Assembly (NCBI GenBank): GCA_036365145.1
Contig: JAEOAD010000982.1
Span: 5,358,001-5,422,000, forward strand
Length of the DNA: 64,000 nt
Source: Orientallactaga sibirica
Taxonomy: Eukaryota > Chordata > Mammalia > Rodentia > Dipodidae
Direction of reading: 5' to 3'
The position numbers were made by a program, and so were the translations under genes. A model generated the notes under the pieces. The model searched no databases. It was given only the letters and a program-made list of their open reading frames with translations, and was not told the DNA's origin. Positions 45,825-57,145 of this stretch are shown here, one piece after another. How positions within the stretch are numbered: position 1 is the stretch's first letter; every line of letters starts with the position of its first letter.

Positions 45825-46987
45825 GTGTAACTTTTTTCTCCAGCAATGAAATATATTGTGAATTTTCACCAGGAATATAGTTTACAAAACTCCTTAGACA
45901 CATATGTACCAATAGAACTTTCAAGAAAATTTTCCATCTGTACTTTCTAATATGATAACCACTAACCATGTGTGCTTTGGCAAACTTTAAATGTGGCATT
46001 TGACTGACTGGATTTTTATTTAATTTCATTTTAATCAATATATATATATATATATATATATATTTAAGTACAACCTTAAACATTTTTCTGTGGATTGCCT
46101 TCAAGACTATTCTAGTTATTTGTAGCACTGTATTTGACATTTTAATGTGTTTAAGTAGTTATCATTTAAGTACATGCATAGCTTTAAAACATAGAGCAGT
46201 TCTATACATACTAATGATTATCAGCAAACTGAACCATGACAGATAATGCAATAGTATGACCATACAAAACATAATTATAATAAAGTTTTCTTTTATTGTC
46301 AATAGCATAGCATAGTACTGGGATCCTTGATCATACCACAGGATAACCCTTCACAATTCTAAACTTTTAAAATGAATATCACACTTTTGATACTTATATT
46401 GAGTCAATTTTACTTTTTCTATCTGACTTTCCCCTGCTATGAATATTAATAGGTTTTATTATAGTGTGGATTTCCAAGTTTTCCCTTGTATCCTCAACAT
46501 GTGAATTTTTTCCATGCATTGTTTATTGCTTATTTTCTTTTCTCCCTAGAGAAAAGAGGAGAAATTTTACCTTCATGCTCACTGTGAGAAAGAAATGAAC
46601 CAGAATTCCATCTCATGGTCTTTGTTCTCATCAGATACCATTCTGTGTATGTGAAAAAAGAACCTTAAACAAACAATTATTTACAAGGGCTGCTCTAGAA
46701 ATTTCCATAGCATTCTGATGGTGCATGGCCAAGGGTCTTGCTTTCATCCCTAGAACAAGTAACATTTGGGGTGATAACTCAAGAAAGAATGGATTCTCCA
46801 ACTAGTGGAGCACATCATCATAATAGTATGGGGAAATGAAGTAAAACTGACATAGGCAAAGGCAGGAGATTTGTCTGGAAGTGGACCTTACAGGTAATGA
46901 TTCTTGTCTGGTCTATATACCTGGAGCACTGTGGACCAATGGTCAGAATAGTAAGAAAAGTGGGAACGTGCAGAATATGCTTCACTC
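45825..46987. other. Unique DNA with (TA)n
   Basis: A (TA)n run at about 46038-46062; otherwise AT-rich and unassigned. Confidence 0.5.
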
Positions 46988-47036
46988 TATCTATCTATCT
47001 GTCTATCATTTATCTATGTATACACACACACACAGG

Positions 47037-47074
<38 letters not shown>
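46988..47074. repeat. (CTAT)n-(CA)n-(GA)n compound microsatellite
   Basis: ctatctatctatctgtctat, then acacacacacaca, then an AG run to 47074. Confidence 0.9.
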
Positions 47075-47467
47075 TGATCAATTTGGCTAATGTAGGAAGA
47101 TGAGTGGGAAGGCCTCAAACAAAAGAAAAATGCTTTATTAACTATTTTGTCCATTACAGAGGTTGCAAAAGGTCCCATCTTGCTCTGGATATATGGGCAG
47201 ATCTAGGAGGAATGACCACCTGTAAACTGTTCAGAAGTCAAATCTTGAAGTACTTGGATGATTGCCCTGACATGGAAGTCTATGGCATTCAAACCTGTGT
47301 CATGGAGTTCCCACTGTCAGAAGAGCCAGTAATCTCAAGAGAATGTGAATAAGCACACACAGGAGCTGATAGTCACAGAACCATGCTAGCGCTTGAAAAC
47401 CAAGTGGTCACTTTTAGCACAGTTAAGCAAACTTTGAATAATAATACAGTCATGAAAAAATCAGGAA
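47075..47467. other. Unique DNA with an 82-codon open frame
   Basis: The frame at 47104-47352 has a mixed, non-repetitive composition, and an AG acceptor-like cattacag lies at 47152-47159. No domain recognised and no conservation data; not called as a gene. Confidence 0.3.
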
Positions 47468-47800
47468 AATGAGTTGGGGAAATGGTTTAGTACTTACTAT
47501 GCAAGTATGAGTAGCCAAGTTTGAAATCCCAGCTCCCATGTAAAAAGCCAAACGCTGTGATAAGCATCTATAATCCCAGCCCACCTTCAAGGTGAGAGGG
47601 GTGGTAGAGACAGGAGAATACACATGAAGTTTGTGGGCCAGCTAGAATGTTGAAAGTAGTGGTGAACAATGTGAGACACTCCTTCAAAGGAGGTGGAAAG
47701 TGAACACTAACACATGAAAGTTTTTCTCTGACTGCCACATGCATGCCAAGGTGTGCACCTCCCCACACACCCACATATACACCAGCACAAAAAGAAAAGG
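47468..47800 (+). mobile_element. B4 SINE
   Basis: gttggggaaatggtttagta head, gcaagtatgagtagccaag, atctataatcccagccc, then tttctctgactgccacatgc and a CA-rich end. Old. Confidence 0.6.
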
Positions 47801-47837
47801 AAAGAAAATACATGAAGAGATTCATTGCTTAAATTTT

Positions 47838-47846
47838 TCGATAAGC

Positions 47847-47887
<41 letters not shown>

Positions 47888-48028
47888 GAATGAGTGTGTC
47901 TGCAAATGAACTCCAGATGCATGTGCCGCTTTTGTGCATCTGGCTTTACCTGGCTACTAAGGAAGTGAACCTAGGCCTTTGGCCTTTGCAAGCAAATGCT
48001 TTAAACCGATGAGCCAGCTTTCCAGCCC
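47838..48028 (-). mobile_element. DIP-type SINE, antisense
   Basis: (GA)n at 47850-47881, gcaaatgaactccagatgc, tttgtgcatctggcttta and a gagccagctttccagcccc head. Confidence 0.9.
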
Positions 48029-48144
48029 CTTCATTTTGTTTTGATGTACGTGTTTATTTTTAAACAGAAACCCTAATAATTCATTTTATCCCCTTGGGAG
48101 TCTGTTCAGCTTGCTGACTGCACATACTTTGGCTATTTATCTAT

Positions 48145-48182
48145 CATCATTATTATCTATCATCTATCTATCTGTTTATTTC
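48145..48182. repeat. (ATCT)n microsatellite
   Basis: catcattattatctatcatc and ctatctatctg, imperfect. Confidence 0.7.
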
Positions 48183-48454
48183 TTCCCTGCCCAGTAGCTA
48201 GACTGTCCTTGGTTTGTGAAGTTACAGAATTCAAAGAAGTTATGCTGAATTACGTGCTTCCAACTCTGCCTAATTGGAGGAAGCCAGTGCTTATAGAATG
48301 CTATCTGGTGAATGCAAGCAATGCCTCCACATCCAAGACTGTTTCAGGATGAAACAATATTCCATGGGTCCTGAAGGTTTTGCTGATTTGTGAAAGACAT
48401 TACTAATAACTCTGAGTACACAATCAAGATGGTGGTACTGTGTGTATTAGATAC
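48183..48454. other. Unique DNA
   Basis: Nothing recognised. Confidence 0.5.
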
Positions 48455-48875
48455 ATTTCCTAAGACAACTATAGATTTATTTGGTGACTTAAAAGAACAG
48501 AAACAGAAATCTCATGGTTCTAGAGGTTAGAAGCACAAAACTGAGGTGTCAGCTGTGCTCCATCTCAAGATTTCCTTGCTTCCTCCTAGCTTCTGGACGA
48601 TACCATCAGTCTTTAGAGGTTTTTGTATTGAAGGTGATATCAGTCCAAATTCTACTTCTGCTATGATACGCCATTCTCCTTTTGTGTATCTGAGCCTAAA
48701 TTTCTCCTCAAAAAGTAAGTAACAAAATCAGTGGAGTGTCATTTCAATGACCTCATCTTAACATGACTGCATCTGCACTGACCCTCTTTGTCATTGATAT
48801 GATAAGTATTAGAGGTTAGCATTTAAACATATCATTTTGGGGAATACTCAACCCAAAATACTGCATATCAAATTT
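48455..48875. mobile_element. Ancient ERVL (MLT2-like) LTR
   Basis: ttagatacatttcctaagac, tctcatggttctagaggtta-gaag, cttgcttcctcctagcttct, acctcatcttaacatgac and aacatatcattttgggg follow the remembered MLT2-type order. Orientation not asserted. Confidence 0.5.
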
Positions 48876-49765
48876 TATTGAATGAAATATTTTGCATATT
48901 GCCTCTTTTATATTGCCTCATAAGTCCTGCTATGAATGGAAAAATAAAACAGAGGAGTCCTTTCTACATAATGCTGGCCAGCTAAGGGGAGGTCATTTCC
49001 ACCTTTCCGTCATTGCTAAATTACATAGGACTCTGACCTACAGCATAGGAAGACAATCTTTTGCTCATGACTCTACATGACATTTTTGGAATGTATCTAG
49101 TTAAAATAATTAAATGATTATGTGCCTGATCCCACTGTGGATTTTTGAGGTGAGCTCTCTTAAGACATATATATATATATATAAATTATACCTGCATGTC
49201 ATTTGTTCTATAAGGCACAGGTCTTATTTTACCTTAGAGATCAATGCTTGTCACATAGAGAAACATCAATGTTTGCCAAGTGAGAGAAAGAGAAAGACAA
49301 GGAGAAGAGAGGTGAGGAAAATGGAAGAGTGCTTGAGTGATTCTGTAATTTTATGTGCAGTCTTCAGTCCTAAACAGATTAACTCACCTTCCCACTTAAC
49401 CTTTCCTAATTGCCTCCATTAATTTCCCTCTCTAGCCATGCAAGGGTTGAAACCCATCCTCATTCATTAGTGATAAGCTGAGGAGAAAGTGATAAAAAGT
49501 GATGGATGAGATATTAATCTGGCTCAAATCTGAAGATGAAACAGATTAAGTCCTTAGCTGAAAACCTGATAATCTGCAGGCTCATTACCAAGGTTGCTAT
49601 GGCTGGAGTCTTCTGCTTCATGGCCAGGAGCTTTATCACATGGAGAACTGCAAGTGCTAGGTGTCACCCCAAAAGTACCACAATTTAGACTCTATTACCT
49701 AAACACTGCACCTTTTAGGTGTCCTTGTCTGCATTAGGGGGTTCTGTTGGATAACATCCATAACC
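48876..49765. other. Unique DNA
   Basis: A short (TA)n at about 49168-49183. A 102-codon frame at 49114-49422 spans it; no domain. Confidence 0.5.
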
Positions 49766-50055
49766 AGTCCCTTGCTGTATTAGTGTTCTGTTGCTGTATA
49801 ACCACATGATCATAAACTTATCCCTTTAAAACAAAGCACAGTTATTATCTTACAGTTTCTGCATGTCAGGTGATCAGGGCATGGTTTAGATGTCAGTCTT
49901 ATGTAATGTAAATATGGAAATCTCACTAATCTTACACATCCTGAGGGCAAACACAAATCTCAGGTCCTGACCATACTCACAGAGATGGGATTCCACAAGG
50001 ATGTGAATACAAGGACAGAACTCACAGGGGTCATCTTGAATGCTAGTCCACTATC
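49766..50055. mobile_element. Probable ancient LTR-type repeat
   Basis: gttctgttgctgtataacca, cagttattatcttacagttt, ctgcatgtcaggtgatcagg and the end ggggtcatcttgaatgctag match the order of an old mammalian repeat; family not fixed. Confidence 0.4.
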
Positions 50056-50085
50056 CTTGTTGGTCCAGGCAAATTCTTCTCTAAT

Positions 50086-50355
50086 ATTTTATTTTTATTT
50101 ATTTATTTGAGAGAGAGATACAGAAACAGGCAGGGAGAGAGGGAGGGAGAGAGAGAGGGAGAAGGAGAGAGAGAGAGAGAGAGTGAGAGAATGGACGTGC
50201 CAGGGCCTCCAGCCACTGCAAACGAACTCCAGATGCATGCACCTCCTTGTGCATCTGGCTTACGTGGGCGTGGGTACCGGGGAATCGAGCCTCGAACCGG
50301 GGTCCTTAGGCTTCACAGGCAAGCACTTAACCACTAAGCCATCTCTCCAGCCCCA
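50086..50355 (-). mobile_element. DIP-type SINE, antisense
   Basis: TTTATTTATTTATTTGAG, a long purine tract (GA/GGGA) to about 50190, cctccttgtgcatctggctt and a ccactaagccatctctccag head. Close to the apparent consensus, hence probably young. Confidence 0.94.
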
Positions 50356-50462
50356 GGCTAGTTATCCTCATTAAAACTTGGATGGGATAGGCACTTATAG
50401 ATAGAAAGCTACAAGCATATGCATGGCTTCTGACCTGGAAATATCCAGATTCATGATTTGCT

Positions 50463-50944
50463 GTTACAGACTGAATATCTTTGTCCACTTAAGATGCATA
50501 TGCAATGATGTTGAAAAGTCCCTAGGGCATCAGGGAGGTGAATAATGTATGCTTACTGTTTGTCAACTGCCCAGTCCATGGTATTTCATTATAGAAGGCC
50601 AAGTAGACTAATGTATTGATAAATTAGCCCTCAATGGACTAGATATCTGTACCATCCCCAATTCCTATTTTGAATCATCACCCTCGAGATGATGGTGTTA
50701 GGAGAGGGAGTCATAAAGAGGTGGTGAGGTCATTATTAGCAGGCCTCAGAGAGCTCTCTGCCCCTTTCACCATGTCTGAGATGGTACAGTAAGGCACCAT
50801 CTAAGAACCAGGAAGCATCCTTTACCAGACATTGATACTGCCATACTTTGTCCTTGGACTTCAAAATTTGAGCAAGAAATCTTTGTCATTTATAAGCCTT
50901 CTATTCTGTAATAGTTTATTATAGCAATACAAATGAACTAAAAC
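50463..50944 (+). mobile_element. Two abutting MaLR (MST/MLT1-like) LTR fragments
   Basis: Fragment 1 (to about 50613) runs from tgttacagactgaatatctt to an end-type word (tggtatttcattatagaagg, ccaagtagactaatg) with its middle missing. Fragment 2 goes through gatgatggtgttaggagagg, accatctaagaaccaggaag, ttgtccttggacttcaaaa and atagcaatacaaatgaacta. Confidence 0.6.
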
Positions 50945-51445
50945 ATTGATCAATGACTGATCTCAAATTGAAATTTTGCTCTGCTTTGCTTGTTAAACTA
51001 GTTTATCAAACATATATTAATTAAATAAATTTCAGGTGTCAAATAAAGTAAGCAAATCTGAATAACTTAAACCAGTAAAGTACTTTATATTATTCATCTA
51101 TCCCATATAAACATACTAAAGGAAACATACTAAAAGGAAAAGTTGGAGGCTAAAAGAGAAAGGAAATGATGACCAGGGATGGGTGAGCAAGGGGGAGCAG
51201 GGTTAGCAAGAGATATATCTGCTGCCTGACTGCTGAACCAGAGCCCATGTTCTCAGCCTCTGAAGGTGGTTGATGACACAGAAAACAGAAGGTGATAAAT
51301 ATATTTGTTAGACATTGCTTTAGACACACCGAAGAAGGCAGAAAATAATCTCTGTCCAAATCACAAGTCTACAAGTGTGGGCTTTCAGAGTTGAAGACAT
51401 ATTACTGGTGAACTCTAAAACCCATTTTAATTGAAAGTGTCTTTG
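50945..51445. other. Unique DNA
   Basis: Nothing recognised. Confidence 0.5.
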
Positions 51446-51645
51446 GGGGCTGGAAGGATGGCTCGGCAGTTAAGGTGCTTGCCTGCAGAGCCTGCAGACC
51501 CAAGTTCAGTACCCCATATAAAGACAGATGTACTAACTGGTGCATGCATCTGGATTTCACTTGCAGCTGCTGGAGGCCCTGGCATGCCTATACTCTCTCT
51601 CTTTGTCTCTCTCTGTCTGTGTATTTCTGCTTGCAAATAAATAAA
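51446..51645 (+). mobile_element. DIP-type SINE
   Basis: gggggctggaaggatggctc head, accccatataaagacagatg, (TC)n, AAATAAATAAATAAA. TSD aaagtgtcttt / aaagtatcttt. Confidence 0.93.
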
Positions 51646-51658
51646 TAAAGTATCTTTT

Positions 51659-52026
51659 TATAAAAATTGTACTTTGTTTGCCTTACTAGAGTATGTGTGG
51701 AAAATATTTACCTATCAAGTTTTGAACAATCTTATGCACTATGTGTACATGTCTTAAATCATCTTTATTACTATAATTTCTGTATATTGGTCTTATTTTG
51801 TGGCATCCCAGTAAAGGTTACTACTTATTCTGATATGCTTTTATATCCTTTCGTGGGTTTTGTATAATCAATTATATCATTAACAAAGAATGGTGGTTGC
51901 TGCTCTGCTACCAGTTTAGGGGTTTCATTTATTTTCCTTTATTTTTTCTAACCAACACAACTAGTATAGTATGAATGATAGCAAGTTGTTTTTGTTTTTG
52001 CTTGCTTGTGGGAGATTCCATGAACA
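51659..52026. other. Unique DNA
   Basis: Nothing recognised. Confidence 0.5.
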
Positions 52027-52037
52027 TGACGTATCCC

Positions 52038-52182
52038 GATTTTTTTTAAGCGAGGGTTTCACTCTAGCTCAGGCTAACCTGGAATTCACTATGTAATCTC
52101 AGGGTGGCTTCAAACCCACGGTGATCCTCCTGTCTCTGCCTCCCAAATGCTGGGATTAAAGGTGTGCGCCACAACATCCAGC
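52038..52182 (-). mobile_element. B1 SINE, antisense
   Basis: T-rich tail, gagggtttcactctagctc, tgctgggattaaaggtgtgc. TSD tgacgtatccc / tgacttatccc at 52027-52037 and 52183-52193. Confidence 0.94.
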
Positions 52183-52255
52183 TGACTTATCCCATTTTAA
52201 TGGTGTTTATCAACTTAAGGATGTTCAAAATCTCCTTTTAAAAAATTGTGGACTA

Positions 52256-52393
52256 GAGCCGGGCGTGGTGGCGCACGCCTTTAATCCCAGCACTTGGGAG
52301 GCAGAGGTAGGAGGATCGCTGAGAGTTCGAGGCCACCCTGAGACTACAGAGTGAATTCCAGGTCAGCCTGGACCAGAGTGAGACCCTACCTCG

Positions 52394-52422
<29 letters not shown>
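52256..52422 (+). mobile_element. B1 SINE, apparently young
   Basis: gccgggcgtggtggcgcacg with CpGs intact in the head, through to a pure A tail of about 28. Perfect TSD gtggacta at 52248-52255 and 52423-52430. The best preserved B1 here. Confidence 0.96.
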
Positions 52423-52424
<2 letters not shown>

Positions 52425-52430
52425 GGACTA

Positions 52431-52888
52431 AATAGCTTTTCCCTAAATTTATTGACAAACTTAGCTAGTTTTCATCCATGAGCTCTGTAAAACAAGTGTA
52501 TTAGATGAACAGCTATTCTTAACTTGATTAGTCAGTTCCATAACCTTTGGAAGTTAAACATATGTCCACAAAGAAATATGGCACAAAAGCTATATGAAGG
52601 ACTTTCTATAACCATCCAAAAGTAGACATTTCAATTTTACAAAATATTTGTTAGCATGAAAATAAGGATGTAATGCTAGGGTGCTTTAGAAAACTAGCAT
52701 AATGTTGTTTCCTAAAGCAAAGAAGCATAATAAATAAAATGAATGAAAAAGCCTTAGATTGTAAGATTCTAGTTATGTGAAAAGTCTAGAACAGGAAATT
52801 CACAAGGAAAAGGTCCAAGTTTCAACAGCAATAGGAAAAATTGCAGACTAAATTCATGGGACATCATTTTACATGCAGCAGATCATAA
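52431..52888. other. Unique DNA
   Basis: Nothing recognised. Confidence 0.5.
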
Positions 52889-52901
52889 AAAAGTTCTTTA
52901 G

Positions 52902-53131
52902 GGCCTGGAGAGATGGCTTAGCAGTTAAGCGCTTGCCTGTGAAGCCTAAGGACCCCGGTTCAAGGCTCAATTCCCTAGGACCCACGTAAGCCAGCTGCAC
53001 AAGGTGATGCATGCGTCTGGAGTTCGTCTGCAGTGGCTGGAGGCCCTATCATGCCCATTCTCTATCTATCTGCCTCTTTCTCTCTGTGTCTGTCACTCTC
53101 AAATAAATAAATAAAAATAAACTTTTTTTTT
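52902..53131 (+). mobile_element. DIP-type SINE
   Basis: agggcctggagagatggctt, aaggaccccggttcaagg, cgtctggagttcgtctgcag, AAATAAATAAATAAA. TSD aaaaagttcttt on both sides. Confidence 0.94.
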
Positions 53132-53145
53132 TAAAAAGTTCTTTT

Positions 53146-54118
53146 AAAATGTCTAACAGCATCATCTGTTGGAGCTATGGAAACTGCTATCTACTATGCT
53201 GGTAAGATTAAAACATTTTGGACAATGAGTTAGTATCATTTACCAAGTTTGAGTTTGTACCAATTATAACTTTTCATTCCTGGAAATCATATCCTAGAAA
53301 GGAAACCTTGTCGTGTGTGTACCAAGTGTGTGTGTGTGGCAGTGATGATGAGCTTAAGATTCTTAACAATACTTTTGTCTGAAGACTTGTATTTACTTTG
53401 CATCATTCCAAATCTTAGTAATTTTTCTCATATTTCATAGACTATTGGTCTCATTTTTATCTTTATCCTGAAGCTATTTTTTTCAGAATCTTTTACATGT
53501 TGGAGAAGTTAGAGATGAGACACAATTTTATTTTCCAATCTAATCCTAGCCCTTATATTGTCTTTCTAAATTATGTTTGTGACTTATCTTGTTCTTTCCC
53601 TAGCTTGTATTTTCTGATATGATCCCCAGTTAAAACAAATCAATGGACAATTTCCACGTTCTTCTCACTTTGCAGAAAAAGGAAGCATGTAAGTGATGGG
53701 ATGTTTGGTGGTTATTATTTTTAGTGAGCGGATATGTACATAGAATATTTCAATAAGCATAAATGATTTTTGTAAGCAAGTGCCTTTAACCACCTGTTTT
53801 TAAGAAAGAATGTATGCTGATGTGGAGCACAGCTACTTTACGTAGAGCACTATTTAGAAAGGATTTTATGAAACACAGTCTGATCTAAGGACAGGATGGT
53901 GACTTCAGTTCAAGCACATGAAATCACAAGGTGCAGCATTCCATGCAAATGAAACGGCGAAAGCAGACGGCTTGTGGAATGACATGCCTGAGGTGTTTGA
54001 GCAACAGAAGACAGCAGGGCTGGAGTGCACAAACACTTGTTCTTTAGCTGTGCACACTCAGAAATTTGTAGAAATCAAATAATATTGGCCATACACAGTG
54101 ATTTGGGTTTGGGCTTCG
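53146..54118. other. Unique DNA
   Basis: A short GT run at about 53312-53337; otherwise nothing recognised over nearly 1 kb. Confidence 0.5.
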
Positions 54119-54472
54119 TGGTGGTTTAAATCAGATGTTCTCTATATCCTCATGCATTTTTGAGGTTTGGTCTCTAGGTGGTGGCAATTTGCGAGGTGAA
54201 CCTTCCTGGAGGAGACATGTTTTTGAAGGCTGGCTGAGGGGTGTGATAGCCAGCTCCCCCCTGCCAGAACTCAGCTCACTCTCTTGTTGTTATCTTCCAC
54301 ATGCTGTGGCAAGAGGTGATGTCCAGCCTCGGCTTGTGCCATGCTTCCCACTGCCATCATGAAGCTTCCCCTTGAGACTGTAAGCCGAAATAAACCCTTT
54401 CTTCCCATCAGCTGCATTTGGTCAGGTGCGTTGGTCTCAGCAACACGAAGGTAACTACAACAGGTTTGTCAA
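54119..54472 (+). mobile_element. MaLR-type solo LTR
   Basis: tggtggtttaaatcagatg start, gtttggtctctaggtggtgg, ctgccatcatgaagcttcc, taagccgaaataaacccttt, ggtcaggtgcgttggtctc and aactacaaca end. Good preservation. Confidence 0.8.
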
Positions 54473-54539
54473 GCTGATCAAAAATGTTTTTCTGGGATGA
54501 TGAATTTAAAATGACCATGGTTTATGCCTGATCTGGATC

Positions 54540-54958
54540 AAAGTTTTTTCACAAAAACATTAAAAACCAATCTCAAAAGGAGAGAAGTGAGTAAGAGGAG
54601 GAGAAATGTATTTTCTTCAGCTTATGGATTCAGTGGTCTTCGTCCATGGTCAGCTGGCTGCATTGTTCTGGGCTTGAGGTGAGGTAGTATAGCTCCTCAC
54701 CTCATGGTGGACAGAAAGTGAATGGAGAAGCACAGAGTACAGGACAAGAGACAAGACACACCCACAAGCACACACTTCTAGTGAGCCGCTTCCTCCAATC
54801 CCAGCCTAGGGACCCATCTCCTCTGATACTTGTCACCAACTCCCACGAGTGCCATCAGATTTTGAAGTCAGCACTGGATTAAACTTCAATGAAAGCACAG
54901 CCTCATGACATCATCACCTCCCCAAACCACAGCACTGAACATTCTAGCTATGAGCAGA
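54540..54958 (-). mobile_element. MaLR (MST-like) LTR, antisense
   Basis: cagtggtcttcgtccatggt-cagctggctgca, tcctcacctcatggtggaca, agtgagccgcttcctccaa, cacctccccaaaccacagca and ctgaacattctagcta. Lies next to the solo LTR at 54119 in opposite orientation. Confidence 0.6.
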
Positions 54959-56494
54959 CAAGCTATTGGGGGATATTGTAGACTCAAAACATACCAATGT
55001 GCTTAGCAAAGTTTATGTTAATGACTACTCCTTCCCCTTTCTACTCTACATTTCTCTGAGCATCTTCATTCTTTACATGAAGTACTTCTTACTTGAGCCA
55101 GCCCTAAACCAAAGATGGACCCAAGCAGAGCTCCACCATGCCTCACTGGCTGACACACAGGATATGTCAGGTTATATGAGAACAATTGCCACCAACCATG
55201 CATTCTCTTTAAAAGAGAACTCCAGGATCAATATGCCTCAGGTATAGAATATAGCAGGTTTTTATAGCACCAATGGAGACCCACTCATGTAAGACCCAGA
55301 CATTCTAAGTACATATATAAATGGGGATGTGCACTGGATGCCCATTAAAAAAACAAGAATATCATAGCTCAGAAAAGTGAGAGTTGTTTCCCAGAAATAT
55401 CCATTCTATTCTGGAATTTGCTAGAGATGGAGACTGGTGTCTGTGTTGTCTTTGTAATTTTTCTCTGCTTCCCACACTAGATGTCACTGTGTAGCTCATT
55501 ATTAAGTAGGCTAAGAAAACCCTTTGTAGAGAAATGGAAGCTATAAAAATAAATCCCCAAGAGTGCCTAACATGGCAGCACTCAGAATGCATGAAAGCAC
55601 TCTGCTCAGCCAGCTGACACAGCAAGGAGACGACAGCTCGCTTACTCCCTGCGCAGGACGGGCGGTGATCCTACTCTCGTGTAGTGCCAGGCACACTCGT
55701 CAACCACACGAAATATGTTTTTCTGCCTTCTTCCCATTTGCATACCTGTCAACCTGATAAAAAGTGAGAAACTGGGAAATGCAAATAGCTTACTCATGAA
55801 ATTTAATGATGTACGCATATGCTGTATTTTGAAGCATTGCAAAAATATGCCATTGCCTTGATGCTTAAAAAAAAGTCTCCCCTGAAGACAATGAAGCTTG
55901 GAATAGAATAAGGACACCTCCCACCTTCTTTGTCTCTTATTGCCTTCTGGGGATTTTTGCATTATAGACCTTGAAGTCAGAAATATGTTTAATTAGGACA
56001 TACACATATCCAAGATTGCCAGGACGTGGGAGATTTCAAAACCAGGAAAAGTTGATCAATCTTGTAACTATGGTACCCTCCCAAAATAATATTAGCTGCT
56101 TGCATTATCAAAGCCCATTAACCCATTTGAGCTATCCCTTATACATACCTGGAACCTTGAGTTCTTAACCATAAGAACCAAGGCGAGGCCTACAAGGCTT
56201 TGGCATTCCATCTAAGTGATGGGTATGCTGTACAGGTTGGCAATCCAAAGAAAAAATATTTCCCAACATGCTTTCCAGGGACAGAATGAGTTGGAAATTG
56301 TCCAAAGTCTTAGCAAGTATAACGACAGACACAAAGTGACTCGTATAGTTTCTCAAGGTTCTAACTCCCATATATTTCCACTCTGGTAATGTACATGTGA
56401 CACCAACACACTGAAGGTAATATTACTGTGTTAGATTTTTTTTTTCAAAAACAAGAGTAAAAGGTAACAGTAAAGGGCTAATAATATGATTAGT
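54959..56494. other. Unique DNA
   Basis: About 1.5 kb with no assigned repeat. Several frames of 65-106 codons on both strands lack domains. Confidence 0.5.
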
Positions 56495-56499
56495 GATTT

Positions 56500-56575
56500 T
56501 TATTGGTCCCATGGATAAAACACAGGCCTCATATGTGCCAGATAAATGCTCTACCACTGAGCTACCTCTCCAGCC
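56500..56575 (-). mobile_element. ID-like SINE fragment, antisense
   Basis: ggataaaacacaggcctcat, then atgctctaccactgagctac and ctctccagcc: the inverted tRNA-Ala-like ID head, quite well kept. Confidence 0.65.
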
Positions 56576-57004
56576 TGATGATACACAACAGTTTTAGGTG
56601 GAGACTCTACAACATACATGCAATGAGTTATTTTGATATCAAAAGCATGATTCTTATGTAAATATAAAACAAAGCTATAAATAAAGTTAAATCTTTGTAG
56701 TAAATGGACTTTATATTGCTATTCACCTTCTGGTGGACAGAAAGCAAAGAAAGAGAAAAGGGGTCAGAGATAAAGTACAACCCCAAAAGATGTACACTCA
56801 GTGACTTACTTTTGCATTAATATTTCAAAGAATTTCCCCAAACAGCACTATGTGTTCACATTACCCTATTGGGGTGCTTTACAATCATCTTTCTCCAATG
56901 AAGAGCAAATCAACCATTGTTCTACTATTATTTTAGGAGATGAGAACAATGATGATGATAAAGGCAGTGCTAATACCACTAACTTCTTAATTTCTCTATG
57001 AGGA

Positions 57005-57145
57005 ATACATTTTCATTTCCATCTTACAGGCAAGGAATTTGAAGCTCGTCCTTGTTTTACTTTACTTAGATAAGGTGGTGGGAGCTGGACTTGAAACTCT
57101 TTTTGTCTAACACAGTTAACAGGACTCTTCTCCAACACTGCTCAT
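57005..57145 (-). mobile_element. MIR SINE, antisense
   Basis: tttccatcttacaggcaagg, aatttgaagctcg, gtgggagctggacttgaaact fit the inverted MIR core. Confidence 0.55.

Noticed and set aside
50107..50337. 76-codon Arg/Glu-rich frame
   Set aside because: Lies within an antisense DIP-type SINE; the charged start is the (GA)n tract.
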